Below the pieces are notes generated by a model. It had not been told where the DNA came from and did not search any database. It saw only the letters and a program-made list of their open reading frames with translations. Made by a program: the position numbers and the translations under genes. From Conchocele bisecta (lineage: Eukaryota; Mollusca; Bivalvia; Lucinida; Thyasiridae), in assembly GCA_029237695.1 (NCBI GenBank), contig CM055275.1:86540433-86604432 (forward strand): a DNA stretch of 64,000 bases, written 5' to 3'. This document shows positions 10,451-22,010 of the stretch, one piece after another; position 1 is the first letter of the stretch, and each line of letters opens with the position of its first letter.

Positions 10451-11754
10451 CATCAAACAGCGAACACGGAAAACGCCGCTAATGCTCACACAGGCTCGTA
10501 CTACTATGAACATGATAATAGACCATCTAACGTGGAACTTACCGCGGAGAACGCTGCTAACGGTGATTTCGCTCGATTCCTCCTGAAGAAAGACCTCATG
10601 ATGTCGCGTCTACAACACTTCAATGATAGACCAGAAAATTATTTAGTCTGGAAAGCTAGCTTTTCCAACATTATGCATGACTCGATGTATCACCATCAGA
10701 GGAACTGGATTTGCTTGTGAAATGGCTAGGCTAGGAATCAGCGAAATATGCTATCAGTATTAGGGCTTCTAATATGAACGACACAGTTAGAGGGTTAAGC
10801 CTCGTGTGTGAGCGTATGGATGACCGTTATGGTCGCCCAGAGATGGTAGAAGCCGCGTTAAACAAAAAACTAGCAGACTTTCCGAAGCTGACCAACAAAG
10901 ATAGCATACGGCTATACGATTTGTCTGACATCCTTTCAGAAATCTAATCGGTCAAAGAATACCAAATGTTCAAATCTCAGCTGGGTTACTACGACTCGTC
11001 ATCAGGTGTTAACCCTATCGTCCAAAAGTTGCCGTATCAGTTGCAAGAAAGGTGGACAACTCGCGCCACCGATTACAAAACTCGCCATCATGTCACATAT
11101 CCGCCATTCAGTGTGTTTTGTCAGTTCGTTAGGGAAATGAGTCGAGTTAAGAATGACCCCAGTTTTGCCTATGAACTACCAGCGAGTGTTCAGAATAAAC
11201 GAGATTCCCCACCCGTTAGGAATCGTATAATGAAGCATACCATAGCCACTAAGAAAACCGAGGTTAAACAGGACGAGAAGTCCGTTGCAAAGTTAAACGA
11301 TTTAGGTCCCGATAAAATGTGTATCATCCACAAAACTAAACATTCACTAAACAAGTGTAGAGTATTTAAGAATAACTCCATCGAAGATCGGAGGAGGATA
11401 CTAAGAGAGAACAAGATCTGCTTTAGATGTTGCAATTCGAATAAGCACTTAAAACCTGCTTGTCAAGAGGTCATCTACTGCGACGACTGTGGAAGCAATC
11501 GCCACCTCACAGCGCTACATGTCGATAACTACAGTCGAAAGTACGAAACAAGCGGTAGCGAATATTCACGACCTCCACCAGACAATGGCGGGGAGAAGAC
11601 AAACGTTTCTTCCAAATGCACACAGATTTGTGGCTCCGAGTTCTCTGGAAAGTCATGTTCTAAAATGGTACTGGTGAATGTATATCCAGATGGTGAACCA
11701 GAAAACTCAAGTAAAATGTACGCAATTCTCGACGAACAGAGCAACAGTCACTAG
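10451..11754 (+). pseudogene. gag-pol: BEL/Pao gag (DUF1759), zinc knuckle and protease start
   Basis: Continues gag in the same frame to 10720 (FARFLLKKDLMMSRLQHF, then PENYLVWKASF, the start of the DUF1759 fold). A frameshift near 10690 moves coding to another frame, which carries stops at 10732 and 10945. From 10966 the frame is open again: the end of the gag domain, a CCHC-type knuckle (CFRCCNSNKHLKPAC, then YCDDCGSNRHLTALH) and the protease active site AILDEQSNS near 11730. Another frameshift falls just after that motif. The knuckle binds the element's RNA and the protease cuts the polyprotein. Confidence 0.85.
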
Positions 11755-13832
11755 TTAAACCAGAATTCTTTACTAAGTTAGACATACAGGGGAATGAGAT
11801 TGAATACTCTCTTACTTCATGTTCTGGTAAAATTGTGACATATGGTAGGAAAGCAAGTAATTGTATCGTAGAATCCCTAGATGGCAGTACTAGACTGCAC
11901 ATTCCGACATTAATAGAATGCACTCAAATCCCTGATATCAGAGAAGAAATTCCTTCACCAGTCATAGCAGATTATTACCCCCACCTCAACGATATCGCTT
12001 GTCACATTCCACCGGTTGAAAATGACACCCCTACACTTCTACTGATAGGTAGAGACATACCGGAAGCACACCACGTGTTAGACCAACTTACAGGTGAAAG
12101 GAATACACCGTATGCACAGCGTCTCAGTCTCGGTTGGGTTATTGTAGGTGAGACTTGCCTCGGTAAAGTACATAAGCCACATCATGTGAATGTTAACAAA
12201 ACGCACTTGTTGGCAAACGGACGTACAACCATGTTCGAACCAGGTCCGAATAGTTTCGAGATACTCGATCACCACGTCAAGGATCACTACACCAATATCG
12301 ACAACGAGTTTGGGGCTTCCGTATTTGTGAAGACCAAAGATGATGACAAACCAGGCATGTCAGTAGACGACAGGGAATTCATTGACATTATGGACGACCA
12401 GTTGTACAAGAACAGTACCGGACATTGGGAAGCTCCTCTACCATTCCGTAATGTGAGACCACGACTTCCGAACAATAGATATCAAGCCGTTAAACGAGCA
12501 AAGACATTAGATTCCAGCCTCCTAAAATATCCCGTCAAGAAAGAACATTTTGTGAAATTTATGCAACGTGTTTTCGACAATGGACATGCAGAGTTAGCTC
12601 CAACATTACACAGTGATGAAGAGTGTTGGTATCTACCTATATTCGGTGTATATCATCCAAGAAAACCTGACCATATAAGGGGTGTCTTCGATTCGTCCGC
12701 AAAGTATGATGGCGTCTCATTGAACGACGTTCTGCTCTCAGGACCTGATCTTACTAACAGTTTACTTGGCGTGCTTCTCCGTTTCCGAAAAGAATCAGTA
12801 GCCGTCACTGCGGACATTCAACAAATGTTCCACTGTTTCTATGTCAAAGAGGACCACAGGAACTTTTTACGATTCCTATGGTACCGCGATAACGACACGA
12901 ACAATGAACTAGTAGAATACCGAATGTGCGTTCATGTATTCGGTAACAGTCCCTCACCTGCAGTCGCAACATATGGTCTTCGCAAAACCGCAGAGTACAG
13001 TGCCAAAGACTTTGGCGAAGACGTGAAACAGTTTGTAGAACGTGACTTCTACGTGGACGATAGTCTAACCTCGCTTCCAACTGTCGAACAGGCCATAGAC
13101 TTAATGAAACGTACACAGCATACACTTCAGAGAGACGGGAATCTTAGATTACATAAGATCGCTTCCAACAATGAAGACGTAATTAAATCTTTTCCAGTCT
13201 CCGACTTAGCCAAAGATCTTGAACAGTTAAACGTAAACGAATATGAACTCCCCTTACAACGCAGCTTGGGTCTATTGTGGGACATTAGGTCTGATACATT
13301 CACATTTCAAGTATCTTCAGACAAGAAACCATACACCCGACGTGGAATCCTGTCGACTGTGAATAGTTTATTTGATCCGATAGGATTTGTCGCTCCCGTT
13401 ACGATCCAGGGGAAATTACTATTGAGAGATCTCACAACAGATAGTAATGACTGGGACGAACCGTTACCGACCATACACCAACAGGAATGGGAAGACTGGC
13501 GGAACTCGCTAGTGTTCCTCCAAGACCTAAAGATTCCACGTACCTACGCTTCCACTTCGCTTAGCGATTGCGTAACCAAGGAGATACACATATTCTCGGA
13601 TGCCTCCGAAAAAGCGATTGCCGCTGTCGCGTATCTTAAAGCTACAGCTCCAGAAGGTAGTCAACAGTTAGGCTTCGTTCTTGGCAAAGCAAAAGTTGCC
13701 CCTAAACACGGACATACCATACCCCGTCTTGAACTTTGCGCAGCAGTGTTAGCTACCGAGATTTCAGAGACTTTATCTGACCAATTAGGATTAGTCCAGA
13801 CAGCGTGCAATTCTACACTGACAGCAAAGTAG
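11755..13832 (+). pseudogene. pol: BEL/Pao pol: protease rest, reverse transcriptase, RNase H start
   Basis: Open from about 11757 to a stop at 13832. It begins with the rest of the DUF1758/A17 protease (LVKPEFFTKLDIQG, LLIGRDIPEAHH). The reverse transcriptase core follows, with the first catalytic aspartate in VTADIQQMFHCF and the YVDD box in RDFYVDDSLTS near 13050, so its catalytic residues are intact. RNase H starts with IHIFSDASEKAIAAVAY. The frame breaks near 13795 inside RNase H: coding continues in the frame opened at 13805 (FYTDSKVVLGYI). One inserted or lost base explains the break. Confidence 0.93.
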
Positions 13833-15664
13833 TGCTCGGATATATACACAACAGAACCAGGAGATTTTTCGTATATGTCAGTAATAGGGTTGAACGCATT
13901 CGAAAATCTACCAGACCTGAACAGTGGAGCTACGTCCCAACCAATCTAAATCCTGCCGACATCGCCACTAGATCGGCCCCAGCAGGGAACATAGAGGCGA
14001 GTCATTGGTTAACAGGACCGGCGCATCTTCTCAGTCGTAACGAAGACGTCCCCGAAGCATACGACATATGGAATCCCGTGGAGGATAAGGAACTTAGACC
14101 GACAGTTGATGTACTGAAAACACGTGTGCTAGATGCTGATATTCTCAGTTCAGATCGCTTGGAAAGATTTTCGGTATGGACAAATCTTGTCGACACGATC
14201 GCGCGTCTTAAACACGTGGCAGAAGGTTATCACCACAAAGGAGAATGTAAAGGCTGGCATGTGTGTCCCGAAGCTAAGACTGTCGATTCGTCTCGAGCAG
14301 CAGAGAATGTAATCATTACAGTGGTGCAACTGGAGACATTCGCTAAAGAAATGGACTGTTTAACAGAGAAACGTTCTTTACCGCGCGATAGTCCATTATT
14401 GTCTCTAGACCCGGTGCTAGATGGCAGTGGAGTTCTCAGAGTAGGGGGACGCCTGAACAGATCTGGTATGCATACCAACGAAACACACCCCATTATCATT
14501 CCCGCGAAGCATCACATAGGGAAATTATTGATCAGACATTATCATGCGGAAGTTAAGCATCAGGGTCGACACATTACTGAAGGGTCTATCCGCAGTGCTG
14601 GATATTGGATTATCGGCGCAAAACGTTTAATATCCTCACTCATCCACATATGTGTAAAGTGCCGAAAGCTACGCGGTAAATTTGAAAACCAGAAGATGTC
14701 TGACCTACCCATCGATCGCGTTGTTCCGAGTCCCGCATTCACTTGCGTTGGAGTAAACACGTTCGGGCCTTGGTCGGTCGTTACCCGCCGCACTCGAGGA
14801 GGCCAAGCTAACAGTAAACGATGGGCCGTTCTGTTCACTTGTCTCGCCATTAGGGCAATCCATATTGAAGTTGTCGAAGAACTCAGTACGTCTTCCTTCA
14901 TCAACGCTCTGCGAAGATTTGTCGCGATACGTGGCTATGTGAAGGAATTTCGATCCGATAGAGTAACGAACTTCATTGGCGCGACTGATAAACTGAACAT
15001 TGAAGCCATTAATGTAGAAGATGGTCAAGTCAAAGATTACCTACATAAGAAAGGTACCGTGTGGATGTTCAATCCCCCGCATGCTTCCCACATGGGCGGA
15101 GTTTGGGAACGTATGATTGGCGTAACGCGTCGTATATTGGACTCGATGCTCACTGATGTATCAGCGGGAAAACTGACACATGAAGTCCTCGTCACATTGA
15201 TGGCTGAAATCTCAACAATTGTGAATGCGCGTCCCATCGTACCCGTTTCTTCAGACCCAGACGCACCAGAAATACTCAGTCCCGCGATCCTCCTAACACA
15301 TAAGACAGACAATATGACATCTCTAGGGGACTTTGATTTGAAAGACATGTATAAATCCCAATGGAAATATGTTCAAGCATTAGCTGATATGTTTTGGAAT
15401 CGCTGGAGGTGCGAATACCTTCAGACTCTACAACTCAGGCGTACATGGCGTGACGACCGTCCTAACGTCAAATCGGGTGATGTTGTTCTATTAATGGACA
15501 GCGATATTTCCAGGAATGAGTGGCCGGTCGGTGTTGTCGTTAATTCCATTCCGGGTGAAGACGGCAGGGTCCGCAAGGCAGAGGTCCGTGTTATGCGTGA
15601 AGGCAAACCGACAGTTTACACCAGGCCGATTACAAAAATGGTATTGCTAGTAGCTGATAACTAG
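13805..15664 (+). pseudogene. pol: BEL/Pao pol: RNase H end and integrase, catalytic Asp changed to Asn
   Basis: 619 open codons. RNase H ends near FYTDSKVVLGYIHN and the connection LNPADIATR. Then comes an H2C2 zinc finger (HYHAEVKHQGRHIT, ICVKCRKL) and the integrase core. The first residue of the D,D,E triad is replaced: the motif reads VGVNTFGPW with AAC at 14756-14758, where BEL/Pao members have GVD. The second aspartate (FRSDRVTNF) and the glutamate (GGVWERMIG) remain. The conserved G after SDR is V. The end (FWNRWRCEYLQTL, VLLMDSDISRNEWPVGVVV) is DUF5641-like. Integrase should be inactive. Confidence 0.92.
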
Positions 15665-16163
15665 TGTAACGTCGATACAACGTCATAGGAAACCAGTTAT
15701 ATAAGTTGGGTATCTTGAGCACATAAAGTTCACACTGGTGAAACACATTGGCACCGAAGAACAGACACTAACGTCACACATTACCACCCATCTTACCCAC
15801 ACTGGAGAAGGCATGTTCGTACCGGAGAACAGCCACTAACTTCGTACATTACCACCCATCTTACCCACACTGGAGAAGGCATGTTCGTACCGGAGAATAG
15901 CCACGTACACAATACTTCACCGCCCATCTTTCGTACACCGTATATGTAATTCAGACATGGATATGTATACAGCTGTAGCGTATATTCATGTGCTCAATTC
16001 AGTTAAAATAGTTTCACGATATTCTGTTTGTACGTATACGAATCGGACTTTGTGTCACATGTACTACAATTTATTGCCAAGATGAGCTACATACGCGCAA
16101 ATTTCACACTGTAATTAGATCAACTTTAATTATTGTGATATCAGGTAGATATCAGACGGGGAG
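15665..16163 (+). other. BEL/Pao 3' untranslated region with tandem repeat and zinc-finger-like remnants
   Basis: A unit of about 65-70 bp (CACCCATCTTACCCACACTG to ACCGGAGAA) occurs twice between 15780 and 15900, with a third diverged piece after it. One + strand frame reads HKVHTGET, RHVRTGEQPLT and HLTHTGEG, resembling the HTGEKP linkers between C2H2 zinc fingers. The polypurine tract AGACGGGGAG ends at 16163. Confidence 0.6.
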
Positions 16164-17419
16164 TGTGCTGTTACTTACAGCCTTTTTTGACGTGCTTCAC
16201 ATGTTTGGGCCGACTTTCATAGTGGACGTTGTGTTCGGACTTTCCGTACATAGTTGTCTGCCTTAGAAATTGTTTTCGCCACTTGCTTTGTTTTTCTTGC
16301 CAACTCGGCACGTGAGCCGTTGGTTCAAATTAAAGGTCTCTTCCATCTTATGGTAGACCTACAGCCCCCACAGTGTAATATTTTAATTATTTAACATTAT
16401 GTCACATTGTTTAATGTTTTGGCGACATTATTTTACCCTTTAATACCTGTCAATATGCGTACAAGTTGTACTGCGCAACATGATGTAATATCTAGCCTCT
16501 TGGAGGTCTGACATTAGTAAAACAATCCTTTAAAATACCGGATTATACCTCAGTTCTACTTCTAGGCCGTGCAGCTCGATGTGTTCTTTTCTCAAGCAAC
16601 TCTCGAAGTGAAGTCTTCAACGGTCATCCGGTAGTCCTCTGCTCTTTTTGTAGGTGGCGCGATCGTCCTCCGATCGTCCACGGCCGTTGCCGTAGGCTGC
16701 TCGTCCTTAGCCGTAGACGCCTCTGGTTAGAAGCCACCAAATTGCAGGCCTGAGCGCACTAATTTCTGGTGAACATTACAATGATTACCTCCCTTGTCAG
16801 TGGTCTTATTAGTTTTATCATGTTTATAGCCATCTACATTTTGGCTCCTGTGAGCTCGTAGACATGCGTGAAGTATTTGAATATGTGCGTATACGGCATA
16901 TACTTGTGCTTAAGTGATCTGATGGTATCAGATTTGTAATTATTTGTGACTGTATTGTACATGTTGTACAGTCCGCCATCACATTTGCATATACATACAG
17001 GGAAACGACCTTCCACTTGTAATGCATCCAGATAGTGCATTATATTGCTATGATTGTCGTATCTGTCATATTATACGTAAATGTGTAATGTTCCCATTCA
17101 GTGTGTGTGAATATAATCATTTTTAAGAAGGGATTGTGACATCGCACATGCATATTCATACCGAGGAATTGCCATTCATATATATGTATTGTGGATCTAC
17201 ATTGTTGAATCTATGTTTTATTTTCGATTGTTCTTTCTTTTCATTTCAGCTTTTTACCACATCACATCACATCACTACCCTTCGCTTATGGTTCCACGCA
17301 TCATTGTTCCACTTCGTTCCACATCAGCTGTCTGATTGTTGAATAAACAAAACTTTGACTCGATGGAACTTATTGGTTATACTGGCTGTAAAATGCCCCT
17401 CCGACGGGAAGACAGCACA
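16164..17419 (+). repeat. 3' LTR of the BEL/Pao element
   Basis: 1256 bp, the same ends as the 5' LTR. It is longer because of a 297-bp insert at 16484-16780. AATAAA at 17342-17347. Confidence 0.95.
16484..16780. mobile_element. 297-bp insertion in the 3' LTR, solo-LTR-like
   Basis: Absent from the 5' LTR, which reads CAACATGATTACC straight through. The insert begins TGTAAT and ends ATTACA and is flanked by a 4-bp duplication ATGA (16480-16483 and 16781-16784). TG/CA ends with a short target duplication fit a solo LTR; a small DNA element is the alternative. It is more GC-rich in its second half (CGATCGTCCTCCGATCGTCC). No second copy seen in the window. Confidence 0.75.
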
Positions 17420-17447
17420 AAAACTATTTGGTGGTGTCTTAACCTAT
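17420..17447 (+). mobile_element. Family H element, right end beyond the BEL/Pao insertion
   Basis: The target duplication AAAAC followed by TATTTGGTGGTGTCTTAACC completes the element that begins at 7691. Confidence 0.8.
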
Positions 17448-18326
17448 AAGGTGAGCCTTGGCCCTATGTGAGATATGTTTTTTGTAGAATTTGAAGTTGG
17501 AAGTTTATGTTTCTTGTAGCTATGTCTCTGGGACATAATTTAAAGTTACTGCGACAAGAGCAATCGAGCGAACTCCGCGATGCAACACTTTTGTTCTTTT
17601 CGTATTGCAGACGGACAGTTATCGGGTTTAAAATCTTCTAAAATCTTGATTTCTTAGCTTTATTTGTCAAATATAATAACCCAGTGTATGTAAATTACCT
17701 GTAGGTGATTGGGCTTGGAATGTGACAGTAATATACACCAAAACAGTCATCATAGCGTGTTTTTCATTTTTATTTCATTGATATTGTCTTCCTGATGGAC
17801 AATTAAGGAACTCGGGGGAAAGTGGCTCGACATCGCGACGCTGTTCCAAAATTTGCCAAAATTAGGCGTAAGTGTATTGTTTTCGCATATCGGTATAGTA
17901 CCAATACACTAGTACTCAGAAAACATTGTTTTTCCTTTCCTCCTGTGTCATAAAGCAAATTTCTTGGCTGACCGTTACAAGCCAGTACCCTTTTGTCTGT
18001 CGACCATTCCAGAGTGGCATACATGTTGGTATAGTTTCAGTGATGAGTCTTTATATGTAGAATGGTTAGCTATAACACTATTTAGGGTAATGTTATGTGT
18101 TTTTATGGACTTTTGTGCTTTTAATTCATTATCTATTAAAATTCTCCATAGTTCTGTAGTAGCTCAATTTAAGGCAGAATGTCGACAGTCACATGGTGGA
18201 GTTACACAGCTACTGAGTGACAACCATTTGAGATATTTGCTCCAAACTTGGTCCTGTATCAAGGAATATAACCTAGTTTTCAATATGAATATTGTAGAAT
18301 GATTTGTAGTGGGACTGGTACACTTA
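17448..18326. other. Non-coding stretch between two family H copies
   Basis: A 112-codon frame at 17964-18302 has no recognisable motif and no codon bias that I can see. No other structure noted. Confidence 0.4.
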
Positions 18327-18800
18327 TAGGTTAGAGGATATCAAATGGTGCGAAATCGCCCAGGGTGTATGCAAAAATTGTCCGGTATAAAAAATAGTGC
18401 GGGTGTTTTGAGGTCACAGACACCGTTTGCTTGAAAATATTGATCCATTACTACCCAGTTTCACTGGAGGAACATTTTGGGGTGCTTTTAACACCAGTTT
18501 TCAGCATATTTGTAGCATTTAAAAGAAAACACTGAACCTGTTGGTCACGTGATGTAAACATAGTTTCCGTGGCCAAAAAATGTAAACAATATTGGGGGAT
18601 ATGACAAGGTTGGATTTTTCTTTCTTAGGAGTAAGTGAACCTATTGTTTAGTTCATTCAGAACCAGTACAGACTGGCTGCATGTCATGTACAAATGGGTC
18701 CCACAGCATCCGTACGAATATTGAAAGTAGGAGAGACTGGCCTTATTGGATGGCATTCGGTTAAATTATATAGTAAAACTATTTGGTGGTGTCTAACCTA
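18327..18800 (+). mobile_element. Family H inverted-repeat element, intact copy
   Basis: About 474 bp from TAGGTTAGAGGATATCAAAT to GGTGGTGTCTAACCTA. Collinear with 7691-8141 plus 17420-17447 and lacking the retrotransposon. The terminal inverted repeats (about 20 bp, imperfect) and lack of coding mark a MITE-like element. Confidence 0.85.
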
Positions 18801-18802
18801 AA

Positions 18803-19976
18803 GCAGTTAATTATGGACGGTCGACTTGACCGCGAGCTCCTTATCACAGCATGTGCAACACTTATGCTACCAGCATAGAAGCGACCATGATATTGTAAAA
18901 AAATCTATCTCATCTGCTATTACGACTGATTTATAATGTGCAAACTATAATTTCCAAATTATGATGTAAAACACAAGAGATAATGGCTGTGTGAGAAGGT
19001 GATGACTGTTCAACGCTGCTGGTTCTTAACTGCGGTTCCCTTAATTCCCATGTACTGACGCATAACTGTAAAGGTTATCGATCACCATTTCCTTAATCCG
19101 TCGCAATGGTGATTATACGCACCATAAACCACGTGATAAACCACATGATATATGAAGACTCGGCCGTATCAGTATTGTGTGGAGATTCTTGGAAACTGAT
19201 TTTGCGGTGGTGAATTTGAGTGGAGATTCTTGGAAACTGATATTGCGGTGGTCAATTTGAGTGGAGATTCTTGGAAACTGATTTTGCGGTGGTCAATTGA
19301 CCACCTCAAAATCAGTTTCCAAGAATCTCCACTCAATACTGATACGGCCGAGTCTTCATATATCATGTGCACTCATGCTCAGCCCTTAACACGGTCTGAC
19401 ATACTTGCACAGTGCGAAATGAGACTGTACTAACTATGTTAAAGTAACCGTCTATCAACCTACTTAATTTAAAGCACGTATTTCGACTGCAGTGTAACTA
19501 ATAATAAATTCGGGGAAAACAAACGGATCAACGGCCATTGGCTTGAAAACAAATCTGGTCCAGGTATGGAAGGTTCTGTGAACCAATTCCCACCCTTAAA
19601 TACGAGGTAACTAACTAAATCAATACTGACCATTACATGCCACTCTCACACTACGGAAGTGTTCAGGCTGTTCCGTGTTTGTTCGTGATTTAGATATATT
19701 GGCGAATATATGATTTGTTATATAATAAATAAAGCTGATAGCGTAGCCCAATATTCGCTCAGTCTGATCAGGGCCAACAATGCCATCTTATTTTTTCTAA
19801 TAATGTATATCTAGCAATACTAAACAATTATCTATGTTTGCAGCTACTATTCTGAGGATACGTTTTAATCAACCTTATAGCAACAGAGAATATGGTATTA
19901 CATTGTTTAAACATCGTTTAGATGAAATCCATCCCAATCGGTGTCAGTCAGTGGTGTTAATCACGTGCCACAAATC
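18803..19976 (+). repeat. Local duplication, unit 1
   Basis: The first 200 bp (AATTATGGACGGTCGACTTG onward) match 19980-20190, and the part from about 19630 (ATGCCACTCTCACAC) matches 20535-20840. Unit 1 is longer because it contains the 228-bp foldback at 19142-19369. Divergence is visible (some 10-15% by eye), so the duplication is not recent. No gene. Confidence 0.85.
19142..19369. repeat. Foldback element with 36-bp perfect arms
   Basis: CACATGATATATGAAGACTC (continuing 16 more bases) is mirrored exactly at the right end. Inside, a 42-bp unit starting TGGAGATTCTTGGAAACTGA occurs three times on + and once on -, so most of the element can form a hairpin. Confidence 0.9.
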
Positions 19977-19977
19977 A

Positions 19978-20850
19978 CTTAATTATGGACGACCGACTTG
20001 ACCGCGAGCTCCTTATCACAGCATGTGCAACACTCATGCTACCAGCATAGAAGCGACCATGATATTGTAAATAAATCAATCGCATCTGCTATTACGACTG
20101 ACTGATAATGTGCACAATCTAATTACCAAATTATGATGTAAAACCCAGTTATAATGGTTAATGTGAGAAGGTGATGACGGCTTACGCTGCTAGTTATTAA
20201 CTCTTTGCATGCTGGGAAACTTGTGGGAAATAAATCGTTCAAAACTAGCGGACAAGAATTCATCATATTTTCTTGTATTTCTCCCAGTAAATATCATGAA
20301 TATGTCTTGTAATTTCATTAGAATTGAGTCCTGATGACTCAATTCTAATGAAATTTCAAGACATATATACAGAGAGAAATAAAACGTATACTCCTAATTC
20401 GTTTGGCGGATATTTTCGCCACTAGCATGCAAAGAGTTAACGGTGGTATCGATTGATCAGCTAGATTTGAATTTTAATCAATATGTTGGATTAAGGGCAC
20501 GAAAAAGGTGTGTCTCCATTCAATACGGACTATTATATGCCACTCTCAAACTGCGTAAATGAACAAGCTATTCCGTGTTGATTCATGATTTAGATATATT
20601 TGCGAATATACGATTTATTATGTGATACACAAAAAATGATAGCATGGCCCAAGATTCGCGCAGTCTGGTCAGTGCCTACGCTGCCAGCTCATTTGGTCTA
20701 CCAATGTATATATACCGATACTAAACAGTATCTATGTTTGCAGCTACTATTCTGAGCATACGTTTTAATCGATCTTGTAGCAACAGAGCACATGGCATTA
20801 TATTGTTTAAGCAATTGTTTGATGAACTTAGAATCCAGAATCCATTAACC
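19978..20850 (+). repeat. Local duplication, unit 2
   Basis: Diverged second copy of 18803-19976. It carries its own insert, the foldback at 20205-20440. Confidence 0.85.
20205..20440. mobile_element. Foldback element ending TTAACTCTTTGCATGC
   Basis: The left end TTAACTCTTTGCATGCTGG is mirrored by AGCATGCAAAGAGTTAA. The centre is a tight palindrome, TTGAGTCCTGATGACTCAA, with longer arms (ATTTCATTAGAATTGAGT). No coding capacity. The elements at 57178-57425 and inside 47757-48125 have similar TTAACCCTTA-type ends. Confidence 0.8.
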
Positions 20851-20879
20851 ATATAGCTGCATGTATATTAACAATTCAC

Positions 20880-21480
20880 AAAACACCTTGAGACGACCTC
20901 CAAAATCACTGCGGACAAACTCGTTTTCTGCGGACATATTCATACCTTGGGCCCTCCGGAATATGTCCGCGGATATATTGGTTCGTGCGGACATATTCGT
21001 ACCTTTCAATGTGGCTGTAACTGGAGACATCGGGGTTATCACTTGTGCGGCCAATGTAGATCCAAATCAGCATGTGCATCTGCAGTCTGATCAAGATCAC
21101 CAGTATTCGTCATTCCATCAATTAAACACCCATCATGCTTCTAACACGCACTATAGATCATTATCAGGCATATAATCTGCTATTTGATCAGGATATACAA
21201 ATGGTAATAGATCAGGTGCTACACATATGTAAATTTAGAAAAAATGAGGAAAACAGACAACTTACAGAAATGGACATTTTGGTACATTTTGCAGTGACTG
21301 CATAAGTGGAGCTTAATGGTTTTGCAGCCAGTGTAGATCCAGATCAGCCTGTGCATCCTCACAGTCTGATCAGGATCTGCACTGTTCGTCATTTCATCAA
21401 TGAAACACTCGTCATGCTTTACGCTTACAAATGTAACAATACGGGTTTTCTCATACATACGGAGTCTGTGGGGCCATAAC
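20880..21480. repeat. Two copies of the GATCCAGATCAGCCTGTGCA repeat plus a TGCGGACATATTC cluster
   Basis: At 21055-21120 and 21330-21400 the motif GTGTAGATCCAGATCAGCC is followed by CAGTCTGATCAGGATC. It recurs at 50600, 50820-50970, 56530 and 62240. I know this repeat as common in bivalve genomes. Upstream, GCGGACATATTCRTACCT occurs twice directly and once inverted (20920-21010). No gene. Confidence 0.7.
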
Positions 21481-22010
21481 TCATTCATGAAAATACACAC
21501 TTAATTAGAACAGAAAGATCTGCCACAGAATGATTTGATTTGAGAAATGGACATTTAATCTAGATGATTTAATCTGTATGGTGAACTTGTAAACACATTA
21601 TAGTCTATCATATAGACTTTGTCACTATCATACAGACCTTGTCACTTTTACAATGCAAGGCTCATACCCAGGCTCATACACACTGTAGTGTGAATGTATA
21701 CACTGTTTGCTAGGTCGTAGGACAGAAAAAAAAAGAATCACCGTGATCATGATGAGGATATGCAGTGTTTTATACCGTGTTACAGTACAAAAACCCGATT
21801 CACATCCAGCATCTGTCTTTGTTACACTTGTTGCACCGTTAACCTGTAACACGAGAAAATATCTTTTCACACTGTGTCTTTTTGTTACAGTTGTTACTAT
21901 AACATGGGGTAAAATACCTTCGTTATACTTGTTACACTGTTACATCGTAACAAAATGGGTACCTCCGGCCAGTTGGTATCTTTTTGTGCAATATATGCAT
22001 GATGGTGCAG
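21480..22010. other. No gene seen
   Basis: A short direct repeat (CATATAGACTTTGTCACT and CATACAGACCTTGTCACT near 21610) and several GTTACACTTGTT-type words near 21820-21940. A 103-codon frame has no recognisable motif. Confidence 0.4.

Larger units (their letters stand above)
8142..17419 (+). mobile_element. BEL/Pao LTR retrotransposon, complete but inactivated
   Basis: Two LTRs begin TGTGCTGT and end ACAGCACA, flanked by the 5-bp duplication AAAAC (8137-8141 and 17420-17424). Between them lie gag (DUF1759 type), a CCHC knuckle, an A17-type aspartic protease, reverse transcriptase with YVDD, RNase H, an H2C2 integrase zinc finger, an integrase core and a DUF5641-like end. This order is that of BEL/Pao. 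Several frameshifts and stops, plus a lost integrase aspartate, show this copy cannot move on its own. The LTRs differ at few positions apart from indels and a 297-bp insert, so insertion is fairly recent. Purine-rich AGACGGGGAG just before the 3' LTR fits the polypurine tract. Confidence 0.95.

Noticed and set aside
17964..18302. 112-codon frame between family H copies
   Set aside because: No motif, no homologue recognised, and no supporting splice or neighbour signal.
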